Source: Eopsaltria australis
Taxonomy: Eukaryota; Chordata; Aves; Passeriformes; Petroicidae
Direction: 5' to 3'
Assembly (NCBI GenBank): GCA_034509425.1
Contig: JAVTVJ010000001.1
Coordinates: 12,667,501-12,731,500 of the forward strand
Length of the DNA: 64,000 nt
Below are positions 37,701-51,381 of this stretch, piece after piece. The notes beneath the pieces are model-generated. The model was not told where the DNA came from and ran no database searches. It worked only from the letters and a program-made list of their open reading frames with translations. The translations under genes were made by a program, and so were the position numbers. Within the stretch, counting starts at the first letter, position 1. Every line of letters starts with the position of its first letter.

Positions 37701-40700
37701 ATGGGTAGGAAAAAATAATCATCTCATTGTTTGGCAAAGGCCAAGTGAAATTAGGGAAAAGATTTCTCAAGTGGCAAGAAAGTATATGGATAAGAAAGAG
37801 GTTGTTATTTAAGTTTGATCTGTTCTAACTTCACAAGGTAATCTGATTTGTATATTATCCTGTGGTGTGGGCTGAACGAGAGTTTGGAAGCTCTTTCCTC
37901 TTGGGAGTGACTTCAAACTCTTTTTGACATGAGGACTGAGAAACCCATTTCTCTTCTTGTTTTCTTTTTGTTTGTTTTGGGGTTTTTGCCTGGTTGCATT
38001 TGAATGAAAGATTTTTCTGATGAGTTGTTTTTAGTTATTTATTCAGTGTAAAATAATTGTCCAGATAATGTATTTACAATATTTATTGTGCTGAAGTTAA
38101 AGTTCAGATACTCAGATTAGGTGGTAATATTAAGTGAGACTAATTTCTAACCCCATCTCTTTTCTCTTCTCCCACAGAGGAGTTATTTAATGTAGATCAA
38201 TCCCAAATAGAAAGTTTAGCAGCTGACAACAAAAGACTTCAAGAAGAGATTGCAAGACTAGAAAAAGAAAAGGAAAGTGAGCCGGTTAGTAAATTATGTC
38301 TCTGCTTTTATGGTGGTATTGAATTTTATATTATTCACCATTTCTGAATGAAGATACTTATGATACATAACAAATGGAAAATTATTTTCAGTGCTTTGAG
38401 ATTTTAATTAGGCCAGGTTTTTACAGACTCTGTACCATTATAGAACAAGACATTTTCTGTAGAGTTTTCAGTCACTGTTTGATAATGTGCAGATATTTCC
38501 TTGTAATATGGTCTTGTATTGACTGAAATATTAATAAAATATTTCCAGCATTTTTTTTAATATAAATTTCGACATTATTTTTTTCTAAATGTGTTGGTTT
38601 GAGGTGTGAGATTCAGTGGTAACAATATACTTAAGGGAAAATATTTTGGTTGAAAAGTTGGATTCTGCTTTTAATGCATCGTGAGTTTAAAAATGGATTA
38701 GTGGCTGTGCAAGTAGCAAATTGAGACTTCTGCCAACTGTGCAAAATATGCTGGGTTTATTCCAAGCTTTCCATGCCCTAGCTTTATCTGCCCTCTGTAT
38801 ATTATTAGAGTTACTTTGTGAACTACCTGTAGTAAGAATTTTCTAAATGCTGTGTCTGATGCAAGTGAGAGACTAAATACTGAAATGCAAGAATCTTTTC
38901 AGCTTTCTTTCCTTTATTTTAAAGGTGCTCGACTTGACTCAGTATCAGAGAGATAAAAATTATTAGAGTTGTTTAGTTTTATATTCGCGCTATTGATATT
39001 GACCAATTACAGACTTGTCTGGAAAATTAAGTCATTTATATTAATCTAAGAGTGGTTGTTCTTTTCACCCATTTCCTAGGATCGTAGAGTAAGGCTACGA
39101 AATGTGAAAACATCTCTTCAAGGAGACCTCCAGAAATACCAGGCTTACTTGGCTGATCTGGAATCTCATATAGCCATTCTTGATCAAAAGCTGGAAAGTA
39201 TTAATGATGAAGTTGAGACAACAGGTAAGAAGGCCTTGATCACAGTCAGGACAGTGAAGCTAGAAATAGTCTTAAAATAATTGTAGTTTTTAGCTTGAGG
39301 ACAGAGTGAGATACTTGGAGCATGATGCTACAAATAAACTTTCCATAATGGATTGCTAACAAAGCTGGTTTTTCGTCTAACAACTGTTTTTACAGTAGAG
39401 TAATGAAACTGTAATTATATATAATAAAAAATTATGTTATTTACTCATAACTACTATCCTACTAAACCTATTACACTCATAGATTTATGTATATAAGCTG
39501 GTATTTTATGTCCATTTCACAAATGTTCTGTGAACTTAGACATGGAAATAGAAGCAATGAAGCAGGAGAATGCCCGGCTCCAGCACATCGTTGATAACCA
39601 AAAGTACTCAGTTGCCGACATTGAGAGGTTAAATCACGAGAGAAATGAGCTGCAGCAAACCATTAACAAGCTGACTAAGGAACTGGAAGCAGAAGAACAG
39701 CAGCTGTGGAATGAAGAGCTAAAATATGCTAGGAGTAAAGAGGCGGTATGTGAAAACCCCACTACACTCAGAGGTGGCTGTCAGTTTTCATCATGCAAGC
39801 TTAAAACTGGAGTCTTGCTAACTTCTTTCCTAAATAATCTACCACCACCATACATGTAACTAACCGGGCAAAACTGACAAGAATGGCCTCTGTTTACAAT
39901 ATCTGAAAAATGTTTCTCATTTTTTTCCCCTTTTCCTCTTTTGCGCTTAATGCAAAAGTATTCTTTTTTTTCTGCATCATAAGAGATGTAGCTAGAATAT
40001 GCAGCACTCTCAGCTCTCACTGCTATAGCACTAAGAGCTTTGATGACAATAGCATACCATTGCTTTGATAACACAAGAAATTTCAGGCTAATGTTAATAT
40101 TTCATAGCAAGGGAGTAAGGCAAAACTAGTGAGTTTGAATCAATAGCTTTGCATGCATTTAGGGCCTGATTAGTTCTTTATGTAGAAATTGTAACATCTT
40201 TCAAGAGCCAAGTTCAGTCCCTTCAAACAGAATGAAAAGATACAGTCCTGTAAGTAATGGGATTCAAAAGCTTCTACTTTGCCAGTTGGAGAGATAAAGA
40301 ACTAAGTTTCAAATATATTTGGCAGGGTTACCCTTTATCAAGCATTTGTATTAACTTAGATTCCTCATGTGCAAGTATGAAGCACATAAAACTGGAAAAA
40401 AACCTTGGGTTCTTTAATGTTTGCATATAAATAGCACTCATTAATTAGAAATTAGAGCATTTAATAAGCTTTGTTTAAAGGCATGCTCAAGTTAGTTAGT
40501 GATAAGGATATGTGGCTGTGTGGCATTTCCTGTCAGAGCTAGTGAAAGAAGGCATATTGGCATGATGACTGATCATTGGTTTAGTACTATTTTCCAGCAT
40601 GTTTTTACTTCCCTATTAGCTAATTCTCAAAAAGTTGAGGCAGGAAAAATGATGGCAGATGAATATGGAAAACCACAAGTGAAACCGTTCAGTGTCAGCC

Positions 40701-43700
40701 ATATACACTGAGAAACCTCACTGAGCAAACTCTGAAAGAATTGTAAAACAGCACCTAATGCAGCAAACTGCTGGACTGGCATTACCTACAGCTCTTGAAT
40801 GCTGTGGTGTAATATGGAATCCTGTCTATACAGAGCAACTCAGGAACTTGTTTGAAGTATGATATGAATGCTTTTTGCAAAGCTTTTCACTTGTATCTTT
40901 TTCATGATTTCTGCCCTTTTCTCTTCTGAGCAGATTGAAATGCAGCTGGCAGAGTATCATAAACTGGCTCGAAAGCTGAAATTAATTCCAGTAAGTGCTG
41001 AGAATTCCAAAGGCCACGACTTTGAGATTCAGTTTAATCCTGAGGCAGGACCAAGTTGCCTAGTCAAATACAGAACTCAAATCAAGGTAAGTAGAGTCAA
41101 CACTGAAGACTTTAGTTATCACTCACAAAGAATATGTGTTTCTTTGGAAATGCTGGAAATATCTCTCAATCTCACAAAGAAATGTCACTGAAAAGCTTGT
41201 GTGATGAGTCACCGTGACGACATTGTAGTATATGAAAGGAATTTGATATTGGAGAATACAGTAGCCTAAAAAAACTAGAAGGAAAAGATGTACCGGGGTG
41301 CATCTTGGTTCAAATAAGCAAATTGCATTAGCCGGATCTTCTCGTATGCGTATTACAGGCTCCTCTCATGGAGATCATCAATGAGACCGAGGAAGAAATT
41401 AGTAGAGCTACGCAACGGAAAATGACTTTGGAAGACACTTTGGAACAGGTGTGTTGGGTAATGAAGATTAGGACTAAGATAACAACCCTAAAACCTTATC
41501 TGCTGCTTTCATTTAACCTGTTGCATGGGTGAAGTGTGGTGTGGTGGGCTGGTTTTTGTTTGGGTTGGTTTTTGGATTGGTTTGAGGACAAGCAGAGGGG
41601 GAGAAGCTGTGAGAAAACTGCTTTAATTGTGATGGAACCTAAAAGTTTTTCTAAAACTTGGGGTCTTTGTTGGTTGAAATATTGTGTATTCCCCAAATTA
41701 AAGTTTTATGTAGCTTACATATATTTGACCATAAACATTGGAAATATTTGTGTTCAATAAGTTGCCCATTCCGGTCGATTGTGTGGCTTACCATCACTGA
41801 CAAATTGTCCTCAGGAGGATTTTTAGCAATATTGGAGTCGGAATGGATTGAAAGAAGAATTTCATTTCCTCATTCTTCTACCTCAGTTTTTATTGCTGAG
41901 CATGATGTTATGTGGTATGGAATATCCTTTTGGCCAGCTGGCCTGGCTCTGCACCTTCCAATCCCTACCCTACTCAGTGAGGGGCACTGGGAGGGATAGA
42001 AAGCCTTGGAATGCTGTATTAGCACTATTCAGCAGTAGCTAAAATATTGGTGTGTTACCAAGACAGTTTTCACCCCTTATCCAAAACAAAATAAAATACA
42101 GGCTGCTATGAAGAAAGGTAATGCCATCCCAGCCTAGCCTAGTTTAATTTTTTTTCTGAGCTACGAGGTGTTGTTTGTGATGGCATGGATTTATATGTTG
42201 GAATTCTTTTTGAACCATATTTTCTTGGTTATGTTTTCATCCTAGGTGAATGTAATGCTAGAGGACAAGAAAAGGAGTGTGAAATTGCTGACAGAAGAAG
42301 CTGAAAAGCTGGATGATCTTTACCAACAGAAGCTTAAGGTAGAAATTCTTACGTTGATGACATCTTACCTTTAATGATACCCTTATCCTTAATCTTCGTA
42401 TTTATAGATACGATTTTGGTTTGCATTTTTGTTTGGGCCTCTACCTTTGCCTTCTTCCCTTCCTCTTACAGGACTTTTCATTCTTTTCAGAAAAAACTGA
42501 TTGCTACCTTAACTGAATCAGTTTTCACTTTCGTGTAAGAGAATCTGGCATCATACTGTAGCAAATCCTGTAAATCATAAATTACTGCATCCACTAATAA
42601 AAGCAGCAGCAATCATCTGACCTCAGGATGTCTCAGAGCATGTGCTGGAAGAAGATTTTAGGATTAACAGACTCTGCCTTGTCTAATCAATTTGTATATA
42701 ATAAATACATATGCAATTTTTACTAAATATGTTTAATCAGCTTCTGTTAAAACTAAGGAAAACACTGATTGACCAAAAGCAGCTTAAATGTTTTAATGAT
42801 CTGAAATTGTTGCTTGCTTTAGCTTTCTTTCCCAGCACAGGAGGAGTCCGTATCCTTTTCCTCACTTGTAGTTCAGAAACAAAACATAGCCCTCTTTATG
42901 AACAATTGAGTGGCTACATTGGTACCTCCCAACTTCTCTGACAACATGGCTTTGGTGGGGCTGTGGTGCCCTGCAGAAAAATGTTCTTTGAACTAAGCTG
43001 ATGTTTACCATATATACTCTTGTAAATCCAAACTCCTGTGCTATAACCATGAAACAGGGTTATTTCACTGCTAATACCTGCTGGCAATTAATTTAGTTTA
43101 TATTTTTCAAAACCATATGAAAACACTTCTGATCTGTGTTCTTTCATGTACCTTTCTCTAAAAGTAAGCTCATAAAATACACAGTTGCCACCAGATGTTT
43201 ATAATATAGTCATGTAATTCTTCTTGTAATTTTTAAAATGCTGTTTGTAAGTCCTAAATATTAAAACTCTTTTTGAAGGATGATGTTTCAGTAATCTACC
43301 AGAATTGCATGTTGAGTTGATGGCAGAATTTTGTTTGGTTTTGTGGACTGTAAGGCGTAAACAGTGTCGTTCTCCTTGAAGAGATGATTACTTGGAATTG
43401 TACTCTCTTTCAGACACAAAAAGGAAAAGCTATTTTCTTGCTCAAATGTGGCATTATTTTTTAAATCTAGAAACAGTTGTTCATTATGTGCCATTTCTAA
43501 GATATTTAGACTACCTAAACAACACTTTTTGAGTTTAACTCTGATGGGAAAATAGCTGCAACACAGGCCTTTAAATATGGTTAGAGGAATAAAGAGAAGG
43601 TTAGACTTATTCTGGGATGGGGATGATACAGAAAACACCTGAAACTTTAGGTTTGGGAGGCATGTCCTTGGGAGGAGTTCTTGGGAGTTCTGAACTTGGA

Positions 43701-45066
43701 GTTACTTGTGTGAATTTTGAATTCAAGCATTAGGATGTAATCAGGTAATAGAAAGAAGAAAAAAAATGCAAATTATTCCTGAGCAATGCAAATTTTTTTC
43801 TCCACTTTCCTTATGACTATAGGAGATAGACGAGGAAGAGCGAAAACATGCAAGTGAACTGGAATCGTTAAAGAAGCATAGAGAGTTACTTGAGAGTGGT
43901 GTCTATGAAGGTCTCAGTGAAGCCACAAATGAATTGCATGAACTCCAACGACAGTAAGACTCATAACTTAAATGTTTGCCTTGTTTGTTTTGGTTTTTAA
44001 GGATAAAGATACTCTCTTGAATGTAACATAAAGTTGTTTTGGCACATATCCATCTCAATGTATTCATTTCTCAAGCTTACAACTGAAATATGTTTCTCCT
44101 CAACTGTATTTTGAACTACATTTGTCTGCCGTATCAGAACTCCTGTTTTCCGTATAATTTTTTGTATATATATGGTTGTAGTAAGGAAATTAGTTTGTTT
44201 CCAAACTTACGTGACAACTGCATTTTATACCTCAAAGTCTGGAAAGAAGATTCTGACTCTAAGGCTCACTGTTTCTTATCAGTTAGCACAATATAGTCCC
44301 TTTTTTTTCTAAAGTTGAGTATTAATATACTCTAACTTGGTTCAAATTAATGCTAATAGAAAAAAAAAAAAAAACTATGGCTAAACAAGATGATAAATCA
44401 GACTTGAAGTGATTGTTTTAAATGCCAGGAAGTCTCTAATTATGCACATGACCTTCTGAGTATCTTTACCTTTTAGATACCAGGTTGTTTTGCAAACAAC
44501 AACAGAAGAGGAGAGAAAAATGGGTGATAACTTGGGTCGTCTTATAGAAATCGTTGCTTCTCATATAGCATCTATAGTGGTAAGCTAAAATCTGATATTC
44601 AGAGTTACATCTCTCTAGAAACATTTGAAGTTAAACACTTGGAAATTACAACTTCCTCTATCAGTTATTTAGCTGCTGCACTAAGTCCATGGATTGTAGT
44701 TAAATTTGTTGATAAAATCTTTGGTATAAATAATCAGAATTGATTGTTAAGTTTCAGCAGTACCATCCTGTCAGGTTAAACCTGCTTCTGGTAGATGTCT
44801 TTCCTGAAAGTGTTTAACTGAAACCAGTTAACCTGTGCAATGACTGCTTAAAATGCTTTAGCAGAATCAATACAACACCATGGTAGACCATGACAGAGCT
44901 AATAAAGGATTCTGTACCTCTTTTCTAGAAATACCTTGATGAACAGAATGTGAAAATTGACCGAGAGTATGAAGAATTCATGTCTGGAGATCTATTGGCA
45001 GACTTGACCAGAATTCATGACGCTTATATGAAGAAGGCTGAAAGTGCCTTATCACTAGAAAGATGA
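31744..45066 (+). CDS. NDC80: NDC80 (HEC1), outer kinetochore Ndc80 complex subunit (16 coding exons)
   Basis: Coding exons: 31744-31844, 32214-32300, 33062-33185, 33313-33485, 34677-34779, 35610-35699, 36952-37045, 38178-38284, 39080-39224, 39540-39745, 40934-41086, 41359-41448, 42246-42338, 43823-43953, 44477-44579, 44929-45066. Every junction is GT-AG and in phase; 1938 nt gives 645 residues (human 642). The basic N-terminal tail keeps Aurora B-type sites, e.g. MRRSSV (S4/S5) and [11 protein letters not shown] (S58, human S55). The calponin-homology domain spans about residues 85-200, with the signature [20 protein letters not shown] at 177-196. A long coiled coil follows from about 245 to the end. 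It is broken near residues 430-461 ([15 protein letters not shown]), matching the loop region. The protein binds microtubules at kinetochores with NUF2, SPC24 and SPC25. No frameshift or stop is seen. Confidence 0.97.
34335..34470 (+). mobile_element. CR1 LINE 3' fragment in NDC80 intron 4
   Basis: 'GGGCATCTGGATGACACTCT', 'GAGTTGGACTTGTTGATCCT' and 'ATTCTATGAATC' mark the CR1 3' end. About 135 bp, diverged. Confidence 0.75.
41855..42140 (+). mobile_element. Diverged ERVL-type LTR fragment in NDC80 intron 12
   Basis: GTATGGAATATCCTTTTGGC near 41917 and the terminal AATGCCATCCCAGCC near 42120 match parts of the LTR at 25514-26259. The fragment is shorter and more diverged and lacks the 5' portion. 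It lies between NDC80 coding exons 12 and 13 in sense orientation. No coding potential. Confidence 0.5.
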
Positions 45067-45209
45067 AGATGAAAATTTTGCATTTCTGAAGTTCTGGTAT
45101 GAAGTTCTGGCTTTCTAACAGGATGGGTACTACTTGTGTTTAGCACTGAAGCTGGGTTTAAGTGTAAGGAAGTAGTTATGAGCTTTCTTTGTTTTGTTGA
45201 CACAAATAC

Positions 45210-45235
45210 ATTAAAGAATTAAACAATATATTTGT
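45210..45235 (+). terminator. NDC80: Likely NDC80 poly(A) signal
   Basis: ATTAAA at 45210-45215 lies 144 nt after the NDC80 stop and is followed by a TTTGTGTTTT stretch, a typical GU-rich downstream element. A second candidate is the AATAAA series inside the (AAAT)n run at 46142-46157, which would give a 3' UTR of about 1.1 kb. Confidence 0.5.
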
Positions 45236-48200
45236 GTTTTCTTAAAAAAGGCTTTGCTTACACTTCATGCTTTCAGTATCTTACACATGCTTACAAATGT
45301 CTGTGACAGGACAACTGTGGAACAACTGCAATTTGTTTCTTCTTTATAATTAAATAATTTTCTAGAAACATCAGTCAAACAGGAGTACAGTTACTGCTAA
45401 AATAATAAGGCAGTGTGAACATAAAGATGGAACAGCAAGTGATAACAGAAATGCAGAGGGTACTGACAACTTGAAATACTGCTATGGTTTTTGTAAATGT
45501 GCAAGATTGCTAAATGATAAGAGTTATGCTTTCATTTCTAGAGTATAGGTTGTGCGTTTCATAGTATATGTATGTATTTAAGGCACATGCGTGACAGGCA
45601 GTTCACATCCTTCCCCAGGCCTTATTTTACTAGCAAAACTAAACGTAAATGTCTGTCTCCTGCTTGTTCAGTTACCTATGAAACTGCCCAGAGACACCTC
45701 TTACATGAGTATAAAACTAAAACATCATAGAAAAGATGACTAGTCCTTATATAGTAGTCTTGTAAATAGTTAGAGAAAGAAAGACAGTGGTTTGAAAACA
45801 AAGTTTTGTCCTTAGGTGCTCATAATCCCAGATGAAACTTCACTGAACTTCTTGAATATGTGTACCAGAGAAAGCTCTAAGTAGGACATCCTATGAATTC
45901 TGGCTGTATATCTAGTCAGTTGTAGGTTTGGTTCGTGTAAGATACATCAGAATGGTCTAAAATGTCTGTATTCTTCTTTTTAGATCAGTTGGATGGGCTC
46001 TATTTGATTCTTCTTCCACGGGAAAGTAACAGTAAAATTAGTGTATGGGCAGCTTGGGTCTGAATACATTGAAGAAAGCTATGTATCAATGCTATGTGAA
46101 AGTTGTATCTTTTTATCTATTCTGTGTATAATTTTGTGTTAAATAAATAAATAAACCCCAGCATTCATATCTTGGGTAGTTTATGGTGGTATTTCCTAAT
46201 GAAAGCATTGAAGTATTTGTGTTGTTTTTAGAGTTCAAACTTTCAAATATACAAATAAACAAAAACAGTTTTGCAGTTGTTTAAAAGCTCCTTAATTCTA
46301 CAGTATTTGAATGAAACACGGATCTCTAGGATATGCAACAAAACTTGAGTTAGACCATCTAAAGGCATACTGCAAATAAATACTGAATTGTCTAATTCTA
46401 GGATACTGTGAATCTTCTGGCTCTGGTACAAGTATTTTGTTTCAGGTATGATAATGATGACATTATTTAAGCTTCTAATTTTCAGTTACTTTTTTCCTAC
46501 TCCAGAATTTTAATTTGACAGCTAGAAAAGCTTTCTGACAAGTGGGAAGTTTTTATGCTTTATTTTGTTGTCCTTCTTTCTCATATCTTTACCGACTCTT
46601 ACTTTTTGTTTTCTTTAATGAACTAGTCCTTACTATATCCCAGTTCCTTCTCTTTATGTGATCTCTTCAATGTTTTTGTTATCTAAAGCAATGTTCTTCT
46701 AATGTAGCAAAACTATGAGCCATATATGAGAGCCACATTCCTTTAAAGTATGTGCTTATTTAAGGGCTATGCTCTCTCTTGACTCCCCTGTACCAGTTTG
46801 TCTCTGCTTCTATAACTCATCTTGTTTTCTTAGCATCTGTTGGTTCCTTGCCATATGCAGAACTCAGTTGATGAAATGAAAGCAAAATAAATGACATTTC
46901 CAAGGACTTTATATTAACCCTATTAAAATGGGTTAAAGAATCAAAATCACAATGCCTTCGCTTAATGCAGTGCCAATGTAATATTCTGAAATTAAAGTAG
47001 TCCAAATAATAAAAGAAATCCATGTCAGTAACATTGGTGACATGTTTTTGTTATTGGTCTGTATGTCAGTTAAGCTAAACTGCCTTTAGAACCACCTCAA
47101 GTTTGGGTCTAGGTTCTGTAAAATACTATGATGATGTTGTAATTTTTGAATCCTTGTTGCACGTCTCCTCTGTGCTATTGGAAGTCAGGTAGTTATTTTT
47201 GATTTGTATTCTGGATATGGCTTTTAAATTTAGGCTGTAGGCACTAGAACATAATTACTGCTCTTGCTTTCGGTTTTGTTTCTTTATTGGAATATAAAGT
47301 CTTAAAGACAACGTACCATGGCACCTGTACATTTCAGTAATATGAGTCATTTGTAAATTTTGGCTTTTGTATGGATACAGCTGCCTCATTTAGTGCTACT
47401 GTACCTTTTGTACAGTTTAATGTGTCAAGTTTTTGTATTTTTATACTTAATTTCGTATGCCTGGTTCTATGAGGGACTAAATCTTACTGAAGTGTAGAAA
47501 TATGACATAAAAACCCAATTAATCTGACTCCTCGAGGAGCTAGATAATCATCTTAGCAGCAGATACTAATTCCCTGGCTCTCCTTGCTGTTGAACCTGCA
47601 TTATGTAGAGGGAAAATAAAATACAGTAGCATCTTTGTGTAAGTTTTAGAGAAATAAAAATAGATAGCTTCTAAAAAATTCTTAGGACCAAAGGGCCAAG
47701 CTGCTTTGACCATCATTTATGTGGTGTCCTTTTGGCATTAATCTCAACAACCAAACGTTTGCTATCTTAGCATTAAATAACTGTTTCCTTTACATGACCA
47801 CTCTTGCATCTGCTTTTTTTTTTTTTTAGGTATATAAAATGACATTTGATGCTGTAGAAGCATTCTGGAACCCTAGCTTGCTTCTTTTCCCTGGGGCATG
47901 TTGTTTTTTCATATTTTGTTGTCAGAAACTCATCACTGTCAAGAGCTTGGTAGTTCTTCTTTGGAGTATTTCTTGAGTACATCACATAGATGTGTTCAGG
48001 TTGGAAAGGGCTTCTAAGTTCATTGAGTCCACCTGTTAACCCAACAGCACCAAGTCCGCTACTCAACCATGTCCCTGAGTGCCACATCCTCGTGACTTAT
48101 AAATGCCTCCAGGGCTGGTGATTCAACCACTTCCTTGAGCAGCCTGTTCCAATGCTTAACAACTCCTAATGTGAAGAAATTTTTCCTAACAGCCAATTTA

Positions 48201-50343
48201 AACCTCCCCTGGTGCAACCTGTGCCTGTTCAATCTTTAACTTTCAGTTCAGCTCACTTGTATGAGGCCTCTGCAACGCTCCTCATTGGTTTTGCCAATGT
48301 AAAGCATGGCATGCCTCTGCAAGCCTTTATTCCTGAGCTGCATAACAATTTGTGCTCTGCAGCTCTGTAATACTTCCAATAGTTTGCCTGCTCTGGCTTT
48401 CATGTGAGTTCTCATCCCTGCTCCAATTTCTGTAGTGGAATTAGAAAACCACATATATTTTTTTATCTTATTTTTTGAAAGAGTAAGAAGAAAAAGCCAA
48501 TAGTTGAAGTCATTCCCTTTTCACTAACAGGGGCAACTCAGTGCAATGCTCTAGTAAAACAGGAACACTGTGGTCTCTCATGCTAAGTGACTGTAAAGCA
48601 ATGGAGATATTGTGAACAAGGGTATTGCCTATTCATTCCTAATCTACAGGTTAATTTGGTATGCAGGTATTCTGAGCACTGCAAACAATCTCAACACACT
48701 ATATATGTAATCTTTCCATTCTTCTTTGGAGTGCACTGGTTTGCTTTAATACTGGAAACCTTAACGTGTCCTTTAGAGTCAGTTAACCTTCCTCTTTTGG
48801 CAGTGGTACAGAACAGGGACTTTACCTGTTTTTTCAATACTTGCTGTCTACAGATTTTTGGCTGTGAAAATGTCCTGGTATGATGAAATCATGTATTGTT
48901 GAATCTTTTGTGTTTGCAAAGCTCTCCACCATATAGAGCTATTGTATCTTCCTCCGGATTTTACATTTTAGGTTCTTGCTGAAAGTTTTGATGGTATTCA
49001 TTCCTTTTTAAGAAATAGAAGAAGCACAGAAGACACAACCCTCAGAGTCCCCACTGGATGAGGGACTATCAATGCCTTAGCCAATGTCATATCTAAGGGA
49101 AGTGCACTGACATCTTCAGTCCTGTATCGGGAGATTGGCAGAGACCAATCACTCAGCCTGAGGAAACAATTTTGCAGGGGTTTGGGTTTGGATTTTGTTT
49201 TGGGTTTTTTTTGTCGATCTGCTTACAGGATTTTTCTAGACATGACAGATGCCAAGTCTGTTGTGCACTACCCTGGAGAGTGGACCCTTCATGAACCCCA
49301 GTTCATAAAGGTCTACCAGTCCCAGTATTTGCCTGAGGTAGACAGGATCACGTGTCTATCTATAGGATGATGAGTTGCACCATCCCTGCATTCCAGAACT
49401 TATTATCAACAGCTTCATGGTAACAAAAAGCATTTGTGATGTGTGGTCTGCATGGTGTTTTCCCTAGCACCTCATGCATGAGACCACACTTTTACGCGGC
49501 AGTGACCTGATATGCATTTTAGTCTCAAGAAGCCTTTGCACAAGGCAAAGATCTAAAAGGCATATAAAATTGTCTGTTACTCTAATTTCACCTCTAAAGA
49601 AACATTTATCAGTCTGGCAAGACTCCAAAGCAGAGGGAAGGACAGATGGTGATGGAATACATACATATATTTTGAAACAAGAGATGTACATAATTTTTTT
49701 TCACTTTTCCTACAAGGATTCAGAATAGCGAATGCCTTTGTACTGGCAGAAGTCATGTGGTTCTGAGAACACTGAACACTAGCACAGTCATGCATGACAA
49801 CTGGTATGCCCAGCTGAAAGGAAAGGCATTCAGTATGTTGCCTGGAAAAGAGCACCTGGAGCTACTACTTCTAATTATCTGGAAGGGCTTGATTAGCAAT
49901 GGAAATTACATTACATTTGAAATGCAGAGTGGACACCAAATAATGGGGTCTGTTGACTTCGAGTGCATAGTGAATTACTGTCCTCTTCCCCCTCCCAAGG
50001 GTTAGGCCATCACTCGTAACAAAGTCATAAGGAAAGCTGCAGAGTTGAGTCACACAAGACATGAAAATCAAAACAGTCAGAGGTTGCACTATTCGAACAA
50101 GTTTAGGTATTTTAAGAGGAAAACCACTAACTTGAAAGATACAGGATTTTTAAAGGTATAAAGAAGAAATCAAGGAATGACAATTCAGCATGAACAAGGA
50201 CCACTTCCAGCAACTGTTGGATGGTTTGATTCCTCAGAAGCTACTCCTCAGTTCTTTTATTATGGATGCTGAGAACACAAATTCTTATTGTAGAAGCTCC
50301 TTAAAACATATCTGTCTTTTGTGTGTGCTTATATTGAGTTTGC
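45236..50343. other. Intergenic DNA after NDC80
   Basis: It holds an (AAAT)n run at 46142-46157 with AATAAA signals and one CR1 fragment. No exon with recognisable protein similarity was seen. The part up to about 46.16 kb could be an extended NDC80 3' UTR. Confidence 0.6.
47985..48240 (-). mobile_element. CR1 LINE fragment, minus orientation
   Basis: Plus-strand GGTTGGAAAGGGCTTCTAAG, CCTGTTCCAATGCTTAACAA and AAGAAATTTTTCCTAACAGC are the reverse complement or diverged form of the CR1 segment that reads 'AGGAAAAATTTCTTCAC...' in sense. It lies in intergenic DNA beyond NDC80. Confidence 0.75.
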
Positions 50344-51381
50344 ATGGCTGGGTTTTGGTAGCAAGGGGACGACAGGGTTGACTTCTGTGAGAAGCTGCTG
50401 GAAGATTCCTCCATGTCCAGCAGAATCAATGTCAGGGTGCTCCAAGATGAATGTGCAACTGGACCAATCAGAAATAGTGGCAACACCTCCGTGATGACAC
50501 ATTTATGAAGAAAAAAAAGGTTATTGTGCAGATGAAATTGCAGCCAGAGAAGAGCAGAGTGAGACCATGGGAGAGGAACAACTCTGTTAAACGCCAAGGT
50601 CAGTAGAAAAGAGGGCAAGGAGGTGCTTCAAGTCTGAGATTCCCCTGCAGCCCATGGCAAGGACCATGGTGGAGCAGGTTGTCCTTCTGCAGCCCATGGA
50701 TGTCCACAGGAATGCTGAAATCCACCTGCAGCCCATGGAAGATACCAACCAACATCGGAACAGGTGGATGCCAAAGACAAGGCTGTGAACCCATGGGAAA
50801 CCCATGCTGGAGTAGGCTCCTCCCAGGGACCTGTGGAGAAAGGAGCTCACACTGGAGCAGGTTTCCTGGTAGGATTTCTGACCCTGTGGGGGGCCCCCAC
50901 TGGAGCAAGCTGTTCCTCAAGGACTGCACACTGTGAAAAAATGACCCACATTCCAGCAGCTGGCAGAGAACTGCTTCCTATGGAAAGGACCCCATGCTGG
51001 ATCAGGGGAAGGACTCCTCTCCTTGAGCAGCATCAGGAACAATGTGTGAACTGACCATAACCCCCATTCCCCATCTCCCTGCACCACTGAGGGGAGGAGG
51101 TAGAGCTGGGGAGGAGAGAGGAGTGGGGGGGAAGGTGTTTTTAAAATTTATTTTACTTCTCATTTTGCTTCTTACCTGCTGTGATTTTGTTAGTAATAAA
51201 TTCAATTAATATCCCCAATTCGAGCGTGTTTTGCCCATGTCGGTACTTGTTGAGTGATCTCTCCCAGTCTTTATCCCAACCCGTGAATTCATTGCATTTT
51301 CTCTGTCCTCCCCAGTTGCAGAGGGGAGTGAGAACGTAGCTTTGGTGGGTGCCTGGCGTACAGCCAGCATCAACCCACCAC
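50344..51381 (+). mobile_element. Long (about 1 kb) avian ERV LTR, intergenic
   Basis: The element starts near TGGCTGGGTTTTGGTAGCAA and ends near CATCAACCCACCACA. It contains a series of related modules built on 'CTGCAGCCCATGG' (50643, 50687 and 50730 regions) and 'ACTGGAGCAGG', then GGGGAGGAGGTAGAG and AATAAATTCAATTAAT near 51195, a poly(A)-signal region. This is the plan of a long avian ERVL-type LTR recognised from memory. The several open frames of 75-110 codons inside it are by-products of the modules. No internal genes are present. Confidence 0.65.

Noticed and set aside
50600..50929. 109-codon and overlapping frames at 50.6-51.05 kb
   Set aside because: They are inside an ERV LTR built of repeated modules, with frames open in several phases.
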